A stretch of DNA of 64,000 nucleotides from Haematococcus lacustris (Eukaryota > Chlorophyta > Chlorophyceae > Chlamydomonadales > Haematococcaceae): NCBI GenBank assembly GCA_030144725.1, contig JASKMD010000013.1:5717869-5781868 (forward strand), read 5' to 3'. Under the pieces are notes generated by a model that searched no databases, was not told the origin of the DNA, and saw nothing but the letters and a program-made list of their open reading frames with translations. This document shows positions 1-11,464 of the stretch, piece by piece. Made by a program: the position numbers and the translations under genes. Numbering within the stretch: position 1 is the first letter of the stretch; each line of letters opens with the position of its first letter.

Positions 1-297
1 GCCGCCCCTGCCGCCCCTGCCGCCCCTGCCGCCCCTGCCGCCCCTGCCGCCCCTGCCGCCCCTGCCGCCCCTGCCGCCCCTGCCGCCCCTGCCGCCCCTG
101 CCGCCCCTGCCGCCCCTGCCGCCCCTGCCGCCCCTGCCGCCCCTGCCGCCCCTGCCGCCCCTGCCGCCCCTGCCGCCCCTGCCGCCCCTGCCGCCCCTGC
201 CGCCCCTGCCGCCCCTGCCGCCCCTGCCGATCCTGCCGCCCCTGCCGCCCCTGCCGCCCCTGCCGCCCCTGCCGCCCCTGCCGCCCCTGCCCCTACT
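1..297. repeat. 9-bp minisatellite (CCGCCCCTG)n
   Basis: About 33 nearly perfect head-to-tail copies of a 9-bp unit, with one variant near 229. It lies downstream of the last visible exon of the GPDH gene on the minus strand, so it is probably intronic. Positions 298-467 between it and that exon show no recognisable coding segment. Confidence 0.95.
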
Positions 298-467
298 GTT
301 GTGCCTGTTGCCACGAGGGCAGAGGTGGAGTGGGGCGTGTGAGGCTACCTGTGTGAAAGCAAGGCAGGGCTAGCGGGAGAGGCAGCGAGAGGTCAGAAAG
401 GTGGGCTAGGCCGGCTGCCGCCCCTGCTGCCCCTGCTGCCCCTCCTGCCCCTGATGCGGTGCCTTAC

Positions 468-3400
468 TTGAGCGTCCCACACATCTCCGCCCCTACAGGG
501 TCTGGCAGCAGGGTGGTGCGGAAGTAGGGTCTGCTGAACAGCTTGCTCCACACTTGAGCATGCTCCAGGTTGGTGTAGCCAATCACTGCCTCACTCAGCT
601 GCAAGCAAGCAGGCAGGCAGGCAGGTGGGAGGTAAGCAGGGTAGGGCAAGCAGGGCGGGCAGGCAGGGCACAGAGGGGCAAAACAGCCTTCTCAGACTTC
701 TCAGCCTTCTCTGGCCCTGGCCCTGGCCCTGACCCACCTGCTCCCGGGCAATGTCACCAGCAATGTTGGCGCCCATCAGGACGCTGCAGTCGATGCCCAA
801 GTACCTAGTCAGGGGTCAGGGGTCAGGGGTCAGGGGTCAGGGGTCAGGGGTCAGGGGTCAGGGGTCAGGGGTCAGGGGTCAGGGGTCAGGGGTCAGGGGT
901 CAGGGGTCAGGGGTCAGGGGTCAGGGGTCAGGGGTCAGGGTCAGGGTCAGGTGAGGTCGGTTGGCCCTCCTGCCCGGGTCCCTCTGTGGCACTGCACCCT
1001 ACCTGGTGACCATCTGGGAGATGAGCTGTGGACCATCTGTCCTGACCCTCATGCCCTTGGTCAAACTGATGGCAAAGGCCCCTGCACCGGCACCATTGTC
1101 ATGTCAACACCTAATACAACCGCCACCCACCATCATGCAACATTTATAAACATTTCCAAACACTTTCATACAATTTCAAACATTTTCAAACATTTCCCAA
1201 AGCCATTTAGGCCATCATTGCTACTACCAGTATCACATCATCATCATCACATCACCACCATCGGATTACATCACCACCGCTACCACCTCTGACACCCCTA
1301 TTGGGCAACCCACCATTGCAGCAACCATTGTCTCACCAAGGCTGCCGCTACCACCTATCTTGCTCACAGTGGCTCACAGCTGCAGCTGCCACTACCACCT
1401 ACCTTGCCAGGTACCTACCTAGCCAGGTAGCCAGGTACCTACCTAGCCAGCAGGTCCAATAAACACAGGCACCCTGGCCTGCTTCCCAGCTGAGGTCAGC
1501 CTGCCCAATGAGGCAAGCACATCAAGCTGCGCAGCAGCAGCCTGGATGCTGTCACACCCCATGGCTCTGTGGATGTGTGCTTGCTGCAAGTTGACTGACC
1601 TGGCTTCACCTTGCCCATCAGCTGCTTACAGATCCTGCACACGCACAGCGCTCCGCACACACGGGTCAGCTTGAATCATTAGTTGATACAGGAGTCAGCG
1701 TTGTTAGTTGTTAGTTGTTGGTTGTTAGTTACTGGCTGTTGATCTAGCATTGTGGTGCTGCTGGATGGTGTTAATTGGCAGACAAGCAGGGAGTAGAAGG
1801 GAGGGAGGGGCAAGGTGGCAGCAGCGGGTCATGGCAGCGGACCATGCACAACCACAACCTCAGTCTGGTATGGAGCAGACAGGTGAGGAATGCTGTACAA
1901 CCCCTTCTGCTACATCACACCCCCTCCTCCCTCACCCCTTCCCCCCTCCTTAACCCCCCAGCCCCCCACCACCCCTGTACCCTCACCACCACCCTCCTCT
2001 CACTCACCAGCCTTCTCCACTACCACCATCCCCCCCAACCTCAGTGCATGCGCTGCCTGCCTGTTGCCTGATCAGGGCGCTCACCCATGCAGAAACTGGT
2101 GCGGGGCACACAGCACGATGCAGTCCGCCCCCTCCACTGCCTGATCCAGCTGAGGCACTGCCACCACGTTGGTGCCCAGGTCTATGCCGGGCAGGTAGCG
2201 GGCATTCTGGTGTTGCTCGTTGATTAACTGCAAGCAGAGGGGCAGACGGGCTGGCAGGCAGGCGGTTGCAGGGGCATGTGGGCGGGCAGGCAAGCACGCG
2301 AGCAGGCAAACAGGCAGGCGGGCAAATGTTGTTGCTGAGATCAGGCAGGCATGCACAAAACATGGGTTTCTTGCAGTTGGGCATGCATGCACAGTCAGTT
2401 GGATAGGGTGGTTGGCCCTCACCTCCGTCAGCTTGCGGCCCTCCACGTCCTCCTCATACACCCACATGCGCACCTACGTCGCGCCAGCAGCCACATGAGT
2501 GATAGCGGCAGCAGCAGCAGCAGCAGGAGGGCCAGCAGCGGCAACGGCAGTGGCAGGAGTGTCAGCAGCGGCGGCAGGGGCAGCAACAGTGCCAGCTGCA
2601 GCAACGGCAGCGGCAGGAGTGTCAGCAGCAGTGGCAGGGGCAGCAGCAGCAGCTGCAGTAGCAGCTGCAGCAGTAGCAGTAGCAGTACCAGCAGCGGCGG
2701 CAGCAGCGGCAGTGGCAGTAGTGTAAGGAGCAGCAGGAGCGGCATCAGGGACAGCGCAGCAGCAGGGACAGCCCATCAGGCTTGTGGCATTGATGCTGTG
2801 AGGACCCACCTCGTCATCAAACTCATCAGCCGGGTCATCAACCATGACATTCTGTGCCAGCATGCGCACAGCAGCGCACGCCCAGGCCCCTGAACCCACC
2901 ATCGCCACCTGCACCAGGTGCAGCAGCCACAGCAGCCCATGACAAACCACCATGACCAAGGCTGCTGATGCCTGCCCCGTGCCCGCCCCTACGCCCGCCC
3001 CGCCCCGCCCTGCCCTGCTGCCACCCGCCCCGCCGCCGCCCCGCCGCCCGCCCCGCCGCCCGCCCCGTCGGCCGCTCCATCGGCCGCCCCGCCGATCGCC
3101 CCGCCTCCCGCCCCGCCCCGCCCCACAGCCTCACCTTGTAGCGGCGCATGGCCGCCAGCAAGACGTCATAGTCGTACACGTACCAATCAGCGTTGGCAGC
3201 CACTGCCGGCCGCTCCACCACTCCCCCATAACCAATGAACAGGTCAGCGCCGCCAGTGCTCTGCAGGAGGGGTGCGGGGCACAGCCTCAGCCTGAGGCCC
3301 TCAGTGACAGTAGGACAACGACACCATGCCAGGGGGTGGGAGCGGTCCGTGATCGAGGTGGAAGCTCCTCCGCTCCTACACGCAGCTTCGTTTAGTTCTT

Positions 3401-6400
3401 CGTCTTCTTCTTTCCTTCCGAATTTTCTTCTCTCCCTCTTCTTCTCCACATCCTCATCCTCCTCTTCTCCTCCTCTTCCTCTTCCTCCTCCTCTTCTCCT
3501 GTTGTCACCCCTTGGCTGGGGTCTGGCTGACAGTTTCTCCACCCCATTCTTTTCTCCCCAAAGGCTAACCCGCCTCAGCCCGCCCGCCCTGCCTTACCCT
3601 ACCCCGCCTCAGCCCGCCCGCCCTGCCTTACCCTACCCCGCCTCAGCCCGCCCGCCCTGCCTTACCCTACCCCGCCTCAGCCCGCCCGCCCTGCCTTACC
3701 CTACCCCGCCTCAGCCCGCCCGCCCTGCCTTACCCTACCCCGCCTCAGCCCGCCCGCCCTGCCTTACCCTACCCCGCCTCAGCCCGCCCGCCCTGCCTTA
3801 CCCTACCCCGCCTCAGCCCGCCCGCCCTGCCTTACCCTACCCCGCCTCAGCCCGCCCGCCCTGCCTTACCCTACCCCGCCTCAGCCCGCCCGCCCTGCCT
3901 TACCCTACCCCGCCTCAGCCCGCCCGCCCTGCCTTACCCTACCCCGCCTCAGCCCGCCCGCCCTGCCTTACCCTAACCCGCCTCAGCCCGCCCGCCCTGC
4001 CTTACCCTACCCCGCCTCAGCCCGCCCGCCCTGCCTTACCCTAACCCGCCTCAGCCCGCCCGCCCTGCCTTACCCTACCCCGCCCCAGCCCGCCCTGCTG
4101 CAATGGTCCGACTGCCTGCCTGCCTGCCTGCAGGTTGCAGCTGTTCCTCACCTGCACGGCTTCCAGATCAGTGATGCCGTCTGCACTCACAACAACAAAA
4201 ACAACAGCAGGCAGGTTATGGTTAGGAGGTTCCGGAGCCAGGATTAGGAGCGGGGGCAGGGGCCAGGAATGACAGGTGGGGTCCAGGGAGGGGTTCAGGG
4301 TCCAGGGTTCAGCATCAAGGGGTGCGTGCAGGGTGCAGGGTCGGCACCTACCTACCATCCACATCATGGCAATCGGGTATGGGCTGGAGTCAGTGTCTGA
4401 CAATTTGTTAATGTTTTCCAAATCCTAGGAGGAGTGCCATTGAAGTGTCTGATTTGGCCTGAGGCAAGACGGACAAGGTTATCGGGAAGGTCAACAGGAA
4501 GGGCTGATCAGGGCCCCTTCCCTAAACGTAAGCAGCGCCACTGACCAGCTTCCCCTTCTCACACTGCCTCACGCCCACTGCTCACTGCTAAGATTTGTGT
4601 GACATTCTGCCCCCACCTTCCTGACTGCTCTTTCCATGTACCATGCAGCCAGTTTGCCTGTAAACTGGGGGCCTTACATCGACAAACATGCCCCATCATG
4701 CCCCCATCATGCCCCGCCATGCCCCGTCATGCCCCCATCATGCCCCCATCATGCCCCCATCATGCCCCGCCATGCCCCGTCATGCCCCCATCATGCCCCC
4801 GTCATGCCCCCTCATGCCCCCTCATGCCCCCTCATGCCGCCCTGCCCGCCTACCCGCCCTGTTACTAGGCCCGCATGCCCCTACCTCCAATCATGACCAC
4901 GTTGTTGTAAGGGTACTTCTGGCGGATGCGGGCGATGGCTTGCGGCTTGCCCTGGTTGTGGGCTGTGGGCTCTTTGATGTCGAACCCTGCAGGCCGGCCA
5001 GGAGCAGCAGCAGGCCGGCGGGGAGGCAAGCCCTTACAAGCACATACTAAACCATGGTGGCCTGGCAACCGCAACATGTGCGCAGCAACCAACTCAACAC
5101 CCAACCACTTACCAACCAGGCGGGTGGGCTCCCCTGTCTCGTCATCCCATTGCCAGTTCATGCGGTTGGCGAACACGTTGTGTTTGGGGATGCCCAGGTG
5201 CTGCGCTATGGGCAATGTTAGCTCTCTGCAGCCCATCAGACAAGGCCCTGGCTGGCATGATGATTCACACGCATGCAGCAGGGACACCTTCGCCACAGTC
5301 ACACCTTCATCGCAATCACACTTGGTAACACGGGACAAGTCAGCATGCTTACATGGACGACAAGGTGTAGAGATGGGTAACATTAGTCGAGCAGGTGGGG
5401 GGGGGCTGGTGGGGGGGGGCTGGGTGGGGGGGGGGCAGGTGGGTGGGAGGGCATGCGGTGGGTGGGCAGGTGGTGGGTGGGTGGGTGGGTGGGTGTTGCA
5501 GGGGCCACTGCTGACCTGAAGCCTCCTGAGATGAGGTACACTTGCACCCCACGGGCCTGCAGCGCCGCCACCAGCCTCTCCACACCCTGCTCTCACCCCA
5601 TGGCACAGCACAAGCACCTCATGAGCCAGCGACATGAAACGGCAGGCGGTGCTGAGTGACTGGGCTGGAGAGTCACTCTTAGCACACTGCTTGCATGCTG
5701 GTGACTGGAATCTGCCATTAGTGTAATGTTTTGAATGTAGTGTAATGCAGTGTAATGCATGTTATGGCGTGGACCAGTTGATGTTGATGTATTAGGGGGG
5801 CGTGACAGGCCTTGACTGCGCACATTGTTGCCAGTGCATGTGCTGGTGTCATTGCCAAGGGTCCAACAGGGTCCAGCAGGGAGGTGTTGCAGGGGCTGAT
5901 GAGGTTGACAACAGCTCACCGGGGTCATGCGGCTGGATGGCGGGTGCGCCTGGATGAAGCGCTTGATGTCGGCGGGTGTGCAGTTTATGATTTCCAGCCG
6001 CTTGTCCAGCGCCTCCTCCAGGTTCAAAGAGCCATCCATGGCCTGTGCAGGGCGTGAGGGAGGTGTGACAAGGTTGGCATGCCATCTCCTGAGCACCTCC
6101 ATGTTACCTACCTTCAGGTTCCTCCATGTTCTCAATGTCAAATACAGGCAGCAAAGTCAATGCTAGCTAGACGGGCCTGCTGGAGCGCGGTGCTGATTAC
6201 TTGATGCACATGAATCACGAGACAAGACAAGAAAGGCACACACTCATTTACAATTCATAAAGGTGGCATGACCACATCAAAAAACCCATACTTTAACCAG
6301 CAGGACCTCATGCGCAGGCACATGAGAACCACCAGTCACGGGTGCACACACTGATGATGGACCAGGGTGTTATCCATGGTGATCACACGCAAGACAGCAT

Positions 6401-9400
6401 TGCACGCGGGTGGTTCATTGCAGTCGCAACAGGCTGCCATGGGGCAACCACTCCAGCTCAGGCAGCACCATCAGGCCCGCACAAATCCTGAGTAAGGTGA
6501 GCATGCACGGTCCCATGGAGGCTCGTGAGGAGCATTAAAGCTATGAAAATGGTGGTACAAGCTGCAGGCAAGTTGTAGACGCCTATACTCACGTGAGTGG
6601 CAGCAGGGAAGAGACTCTTGTGCTTGCTAGTGCACATGGTGGTCTGGCAAAGGGTGTGCCCTGACTGCAATCGTGCTTGTCGTGCCAAATCTGCCAGGCA
6701 GCCGCTGGATTCACCAAAACGTCGCCGTCACGGGGAATCGAACCCCGGTCTCCCGCGTGACAGGCGGGGATAATGACCACTATACGATGACGACTTTTAC
6801 TTGAGAGCTTGGCGACATCGCTCTACTGTGTTGGATGTCATGTGGTAATGTCTATGCTGATATAGGGCTATTATCAGATTATTATTATTATTAGGGTTAA
6901 GGTGCATGGTATACGATGACGACTATTGGATGTTGCATGATGACGACCTGGCTCTACTGTGTACCGTGATTGATGCCGACAGTGCTGTTATATGTTATAT
7001 ATACTGTGTTGAATACTGTGTTGGATGTCAATTGGCAATGTACTTATTGTAATGGGCCCAGCACAAACCTTGCTATGAAATGCGTTACAGAAAGTCCCGA
7101 ACCCCTAGAGGGGGAGGGCGGCCTAGCAGCCTAACGGCTGACGGCTTAAGCGGTGTAAGCCACATCATCACTAATGGTGATGACGACTGACGACTTTTAT
7201 ATGACGTGATTGATGACATTAGTGCTGCTCAATCTTGGGCTGTAATGGTGGCATTACCGGCTCCAGGGGCAGCGATATTCGTGTCATTGTGCGAAGAACA
7301 GCACTATGCCTCGATGACGACTATTGGATGACGACATCGCTCTACTGTGTTGGATGCCACTTGGTAGTGTGCTTACTATCATGGGGCCAGCACAATCTTC
7401 GTGCTATCAAGTAGCAATATAATGTAGCATGTAATGTAGCAAGTAGCATAAATATGTTAGGAGCATGTTGCAAAGATGTTGCTACACATGTTTGGAGCAC
7501 GCACATCAATGCTGTCATATGTTTTATATCACCAGGGTACTGATCAGGCGCAGCCAAGGCAAGGCATCATCAGGGTACTGATACCCAGTGCCTGGCTGCT
7601 GGTCATGATGTTTGTGGTCATGGACAGGCTGCTGGCCATGGTTAGGGTGCCTGGCCTGGCCATGGTTAGGGTGCCTGGCATGGCTGGTCATGGACAGGCT
7701 GCTGGTCATGGACAGGCTGCTGGTCATGGTTAGGCTGCTGTTGAGTGTCTGTGGTTAGGATGCTGTTGAGTGTTTGTGGTTACGATGACGACTGACGACT
7801 TTTATATGACGTGATTGATGTCATCAAAGCTGCTACATGTAATGGATAATCGGCGGGCCGAGTACATTACGCGAAAATAATGGACGAGTTCGAGGCGATG
7901 TGGACATACACACCGAGGCGCAGCCGAGGTGTGTATGGCCGCGGAGACGAGGACGAGTCCATTAGATTCGCGTAATGTGCGAGGTAGAGGCGATTATCTG
8001 GTATATCTGAGGTCCGCGGCCCGTCAAATATACAAAAGTGCTCCCCGCGGCCCGTCAATTATACAAAAGTGCTCCCCGCGGCCCGTCAATTATACAAAAG
8101 CGCAGTCACCGTTTGGTCAAATATCTGAAGTTTTTGACGACGAAGTGGCTTAGCAACAACGACGAAGCGTTCTATCTGTCTATCCGCAATGAGCGCGGCC
8201 TGCCCAAAGCCCGAAGCTTCTAGTCAACATGCCAGGCTGGCAAATATAAGTATACATGCCAGCCTGGCAACATGTCCGCTAAGCTACCGCGCTTTGTTGC
8301 ATTTGCCGCGCTGAGGTTGCAATAGTTGCGTAGGCGAGCTTGCGTAGGGTAACTCGCGACTTGCAGGTTTCGACGTGCAAGCCTTACATGCAACTAGCAC
8401 ACTCGCGACTTGCGGTACACTTGCGGAACACGTGGAGCTAGCTGCTCGCCCTTTGCAGCCTTCATATGCTCATCCGAGTTATGGAAAAATATTTGATCCT
8501 ATATTTTGCATACACCTCAGATATGTTTTTATATAACAACAGCAATGTCAGGAGCATGTTGTGAGCACGTCAACTCTAGGCGCAGCGACATCCGCGCTAT
8601 GATGTGAATTACAGCATGATGCCACAATGGTATGGGGGTGGACGACGTGAGCCTCTAGATGCTGTGCTTCTATGTAGTCCAGCTTCAATTACCCATCACT
8701 CATCTTTATATACTGTATGCCTCAAGGATTTTGTTGCAACTTAGTAAGCCATGGGTTAACATATGGTGCCCTAAGTCATGGATAGGACGCAGTGGCACTG
8801 ACTTCAGAAGGGTAATACACCATGTAGGTCGCATGCCTCTCTACCCCATGCAATATGCACATGGACTCGCACACAATCTTTCCTCACTAAATGAGCATGC
8901 TTATGAGTGATATCCTGCAGGTTAGTGTTCATGACCGCGGACGCTTGTATCACGGTGAGGCCCTGATGCACCACATCCCACATGCCTGACCATAAGATCT
9001 CTGATAACGCCTTGTCCATGTACACCGCCAAGCAGAAGCAGAGCCCAACAAAGAAACTGAAAGGTTAGTGTCCCTTGCCGACTTTGAGCTACGTCATTTA
9101 CTGTGTAATAACGCGTCGCTACTGTTGGTTTCATCGCAGCTTCTCGCTCGCCTAAAGGAAAACAACAACAGGCTCGAAGGGATGGCTAGAAAACGCCAAG
9201 GCGCCAGGTGCGGGTCCGCCCCCGCCTTGTGTGTCCCCGCCTTGTGTGTCCGCGCATGTACCTTGGCCTGTCAAAGTGACCTGTCAAAGTGCTGATTGTG
9301 CTTGCCTACAAGTCATCAAAGTCCCTGGTGTCGCCGTGCTCCGGGGCTGCAAGCTGAAGGCACACCTCCAGCCAGGCTGAGGTGCACTCCCAACTCTGCA

Positions 9401-11464
9401 TCATAGCCTCGCTGTTTGTGTTGCAGATCTTTCTGACCTGCCTGGTGGGCTACCCCACCCCTGGGTACACCTGTGCACCCACACCTCCAGCCATGCAGCC
9501 CCCCCAAGCACCTGATGCACCCCCCCTTCCCCCCACCCCCCCGCGTGCCCCTGCCCAGCCAGTCACGGTTGACTGGGACTGTGGACCTGAGCCAAATCCA
9601 GATACTGATCCTCAGCCGGAGCCAGAGGCAGAGGTAGAGCCTGAGCCAAAGGCATTGCAGTGCCCGTGTGGCAGCCCTTGCACCCGCAGCACTCAGTGGG
9701 CCACTTCAGCTCTTCAAAAAGCGAAGACCCAATGATGCTGAGGCAGCTCAAGGAGTTCTGCAAGTTCTTTACCAACCCCAGTCTACAACCAGCTGCAGCG
9801 GAGGCTTGTGCGCCCAACGCATCGCCCCACGCTCATGCCGGTCGTTAAGGACCCCAGCAACCAGACCAGCTATGGGGCAGGGTGGTGCTTGTGGATGAGC
9901 CCCGCACCACCCGGGTCAGCTCAGCAGTGAATGGCAAACAGCCATGTGAGGAGGAGCTGGACCAAGAGCAGCCCACCAGGCGTGCAGGCTAAAAGCCCCT
10001 AGCAGGGCAGGTGCACCACCGCCTGCTGCGCCCAGCCTGGAGCAAGCAGCGTGACCAGCCTGTGCGGGGCCTGATGTGGTGCCTGGTAGTGGCCCCCCGC
10101 AAGCCCCCACAGGCCCCATGCAGCAGCCACACAGCCTGCAGCCTCAGAGCCTCGGCCCAGCACTCCCCCTCCAGCCAAGCGCAGCAAGCGCGCCAAGGCT
10201 GAGCAGGCAGCTGAGCCCACAAAGGGCACAGGCAAGGCCCAGGGCAAGGCTGCCAAAGCCAAGCCAGCGCCGCAGCCTGGCAGGTGGCTGGACAGGGACT
10301 GCAATGCAGCGCTGAACATGCAGCGCATTGGGGAGAGCAGGTGGCGACCACTGGAGCTATGCTACTGGCCAGACCAGGGAGCTCTGCCAGCCAAGGGCAA
10401 GGAGTACCCTGGCTGGGGTACAAGCGGCTGCGAGACAAGCCACCCAAGGCCCAGCAGCAGCAGCAGCCTGCTGAGGCACAGTAGTGTGTGCCCCCCGTTG
10501 ATGGCAATGTTTAGGTGGGTAGGCACTCATGCACCATGTCCATGTGCATTGGGTATACTCCACACAGCACCTTGACACCATTTGAGTCGTCCTGCTAGTG
10601 ACCACTAATGGTCCCTAGTGCTCCGACTCAAATGGAAGCCACAGTGAGGGACAAGGGCGCTGATGAGCAGTATCACGAGTAGCACAAGGTATCACAACAG
10701 ATGAATGCAACCAAGGGGGAGCAGCGAGTGGGGAGGCAACTGAATTCGTCAATGAAATGCAATGCCAGCCACTCATTGTCGTTGATGCGGAGCACCCTGA
10801 GCTTGTGTCTCAACCCCTCTTGATGACTCACCCTGTTAGTCAGTGCCTCCACCTCGTCTTTCACGCCCATGAAGGCAGCCAGCAGGTCCAGGCTGTCGTT
10901 TGTGGTGATGGTGCAGTCGACTGCAGGTGTGCGAGCAATCCAAGCATAGACCACATTGCTGTTTTTTGCTGCACTGGGCTGAACCTCAAAGAAAACCCCC
11001 TATTGTGCCCCCCCCGCAATATTCTCATCCAGCGTGCTGCAGCAAGGATGGGCAGCTGGCCTGGGCTTGATTGACGCTGCTCAGGCTTGACCTGGCTGAC
11101 TGTCCACAACTCCTGACCCTGACTGCTGTCCTTGACAGCTGCTCCTTGCTGCTGCCCCTTGGCTAGTGCACAAACCGTCGAAGCACACAGCGTCCGCTCG
11201 ACGCCATAGCGCCTTGTGTGTCTCGTGCGGGGAAGTCTTCGGCGCGTACCCCGTAACTCTGCCCTGCCCGGAATCATTTTGTGTTGCATTGGCTTGCAAC
11301 TGGGCTCGTCTACCCGTGCGGAGTGATCGCGGTGGTGCGCCGGGCGCACGAGCAACACTATGTTGCGTAAGGGCCACGGAGCATGGCGCGGAAGAGGGCG
11401 AGAGCAGGCTATACGCCAATGTACTGTGAGCGCGAACCGCTGGGGCCCGAGTCTTCAGCAGCAT
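468..11464 (-). CDS. Bidomain phosphoserine phosphatase-like / NAD-glycerol-3-phosphate dehydrogenase, plastid-targeted, 3' end outside window
   Basis: Predicted to reduce dihydroxyacetone phosphate to glycerol-3-phosphate and dephosphorylate it to glycerol, as known for Dunaliella and Chlamydomonas bidomain enzymes. Exons: 11464-11176, 10920-10832, 6042-5920, 5586-5516, 5225-5113, 4986-4885, 4180-4152, 3260-3135, 2908-2810, 2473-2423, 2227-2085, 1634-1600, 1081-1003, 804-738, 598-468. All phases join (515 codons plus 2 nt). The first ~85 residues are rich in Ala, Ser and Arg, like a chloroplast transit peptide. The HAD phosphatase domain keeps all four motifs: DVDCT, LISGG, the GKPQ lysine and GDGITD. 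The dehydrogenase domain follows with MVGSGAWA (nucleotide loop), MWVYEE, APHQF, ISLTKG, GIDCSVLMGANIA and AEMCGTLK, the last carrying the catalytic-lysine region. The final donor at 467 splits the Lys codon; the exons after it lie left of the window. Intron 2 is 4.8 kb. The start at 11464 is the first ATG giving a transit peptide and is not certain. Confidence 0.93.
808..946. repeat. 7-bp tandem repeat (GGGGTCA)n
   Basis: About 18 copies of a 7-bp unit, with two 6-bp variants at the right end, inside the intron between the GPDH exons at 1081-1003 and 804-738. It starts four bases upstream (minus-strand sense) of the acceptor of the latter exon. Confidence 0.93.
3566..4085. repeat. 34-bp minisatellite in GPDH intron
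   Basis: About 15 near-identical copies of a 34-bp unit containing CCGCCTCAGCCC and CTGCCTTACCC, with a few single-base variants. It fills most of the intron between the 29-bp exon (4180-4152) and the exon at 3260-3135. Confidence 0.95.
4688..4838. repeat. Degenerate CATGCCCC-based tandem repeat
   Basis: Irregular runs of CATGCCCC followed by C, CAT or G. It lies within the GPDH intron between exons 4986-4885 and 4180-4152. Confidence 0.8.
6723..6794 (-). tRNA. tRNA-Asp (GTC)
   Basis: A 72-nt cloverleaf on the minus strand. The acceptor GTCGTCA pairs with TGACGGC with one G-U pair. The anticodon loop CTGTCAC lies between CCCGC and GCGGG and carries anticodon GTC. The T arm is CGGGG-TTCGATT-CCCCG and the discriminator base is G. 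The A box resembles eukaryotic tRNA-Asp; one D-stem pair (position 13:22) looks mismatched. There is no intron. The gene lies inside the 4.8 kb intron 2 of the GPDH gene, on the same strand as its host. Confidence 0.92.
6780..7830. repeat. Diverged repeats sharing TACGATGACGAC, the tRNA-Asp 5' end
   Basis: The motif GATGACGAC, with or without the preceding TATAC, recurs near 6785, 6912, 7179, 7315 and 7783. Longer shared blocks follow it, such as GACTTTTATATGACGTGATTG near 7190 and 7795 and ATCGCTCTACTGTGTTGGATG near 6816 and 7336. The first occurrence is the 5' end of the tRNA-Asp gene. This looks like local duplication of sequence spanning the tRNA 5' end. I see no gene here. Confidence 0.6.
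7845..7998. repeat. Long imperfect inverted repeat (fold-back)
   Basis: Two arms of about 70 bp, beginning GATAATCG and ending with the complement, pair around a short loop near 7918. Shared blocks include ACATTACGCGAA, TAATGGAC and CATACACACC. This could be a decayed fold-back or MITE-like element. It lies in GPDH intron 2. Confidence 0.75.
8014..8105. repeat. 31-bp tandem repeat, three copies
   Basis: Three copies of a 31-bp unit starting CCGCGGCCCGTCAA and containing ATACAAAAG. They begin 16 bp right of the fold-back at 7845-7998. Confidence 0.9.
8230..8269. repeat. 13-bp perfect inverted repeat (hairpin)
   Basis: TGCCAGGCTGGCA at 8230-8242 and TGCCAGCCTGGCA at 8257-8269 are exact reverse complements separated by an AT-rich 14-bp loop. 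No role is apparent. Confidence 0.8.
8918..9015. repeat. Dispersed repeat R1, copy 1
   Basis: About 65 bp around 8925-8985, including GCTTGTATCACGGTGA and CACCACATCCCACATGCC, recur at 12,305-12,365. On the minus strand both can be read as a short peptide containing GMWDVVHQ. It may be a remnant of an unidentified dispersed coding element. It lies in GPDH intron 2. Confidence 0.65.
9865..10660 (+). mobile_element. Fanzor-like element, copy F1 (3' fragment)
   Basis: The plus strand encodes the C-terminal part of the family: VVLVDEPRTTRVSSA (expected second RuvC acidic motif), a stop after TRRAG, MWCLVVAP, then GRWLDRDCNAALNMQRIGE (expected third motif) and a Gln-rich end. The non-coding 3' end, with the family's GGTATACTCCACACAG block, runs to about 10,650. 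The 5' two thirds are missing. The sequence just upstream (9400-9860) is open and Pro/Glu-rich but I cannot assign it. It lies sense-opposite in GPDH intron 2. Confidence 0.7.

Noticed and set aside
808..946. GGGGTCA repeat as a telomere remnant
   Set aside because: Green algal telomeres are TTTAGGG or TTTTAGGG; this unit differs and lies in an intron.
2428..2959. Open frames on both strands over the GPDH intron at 2474-2809 (poly-Leu/Pro, poly-Ala)
   Set aside because: GCAGCAGC-rich intron sequence; exon boundaries on each side give an exact in-frame join without it.
8014..8105. Spaced 31-bp repeats considered as a CRISPR array
   Set aside because: The copies are directly contiguous, with no unique spacers, in a nuclear intron.
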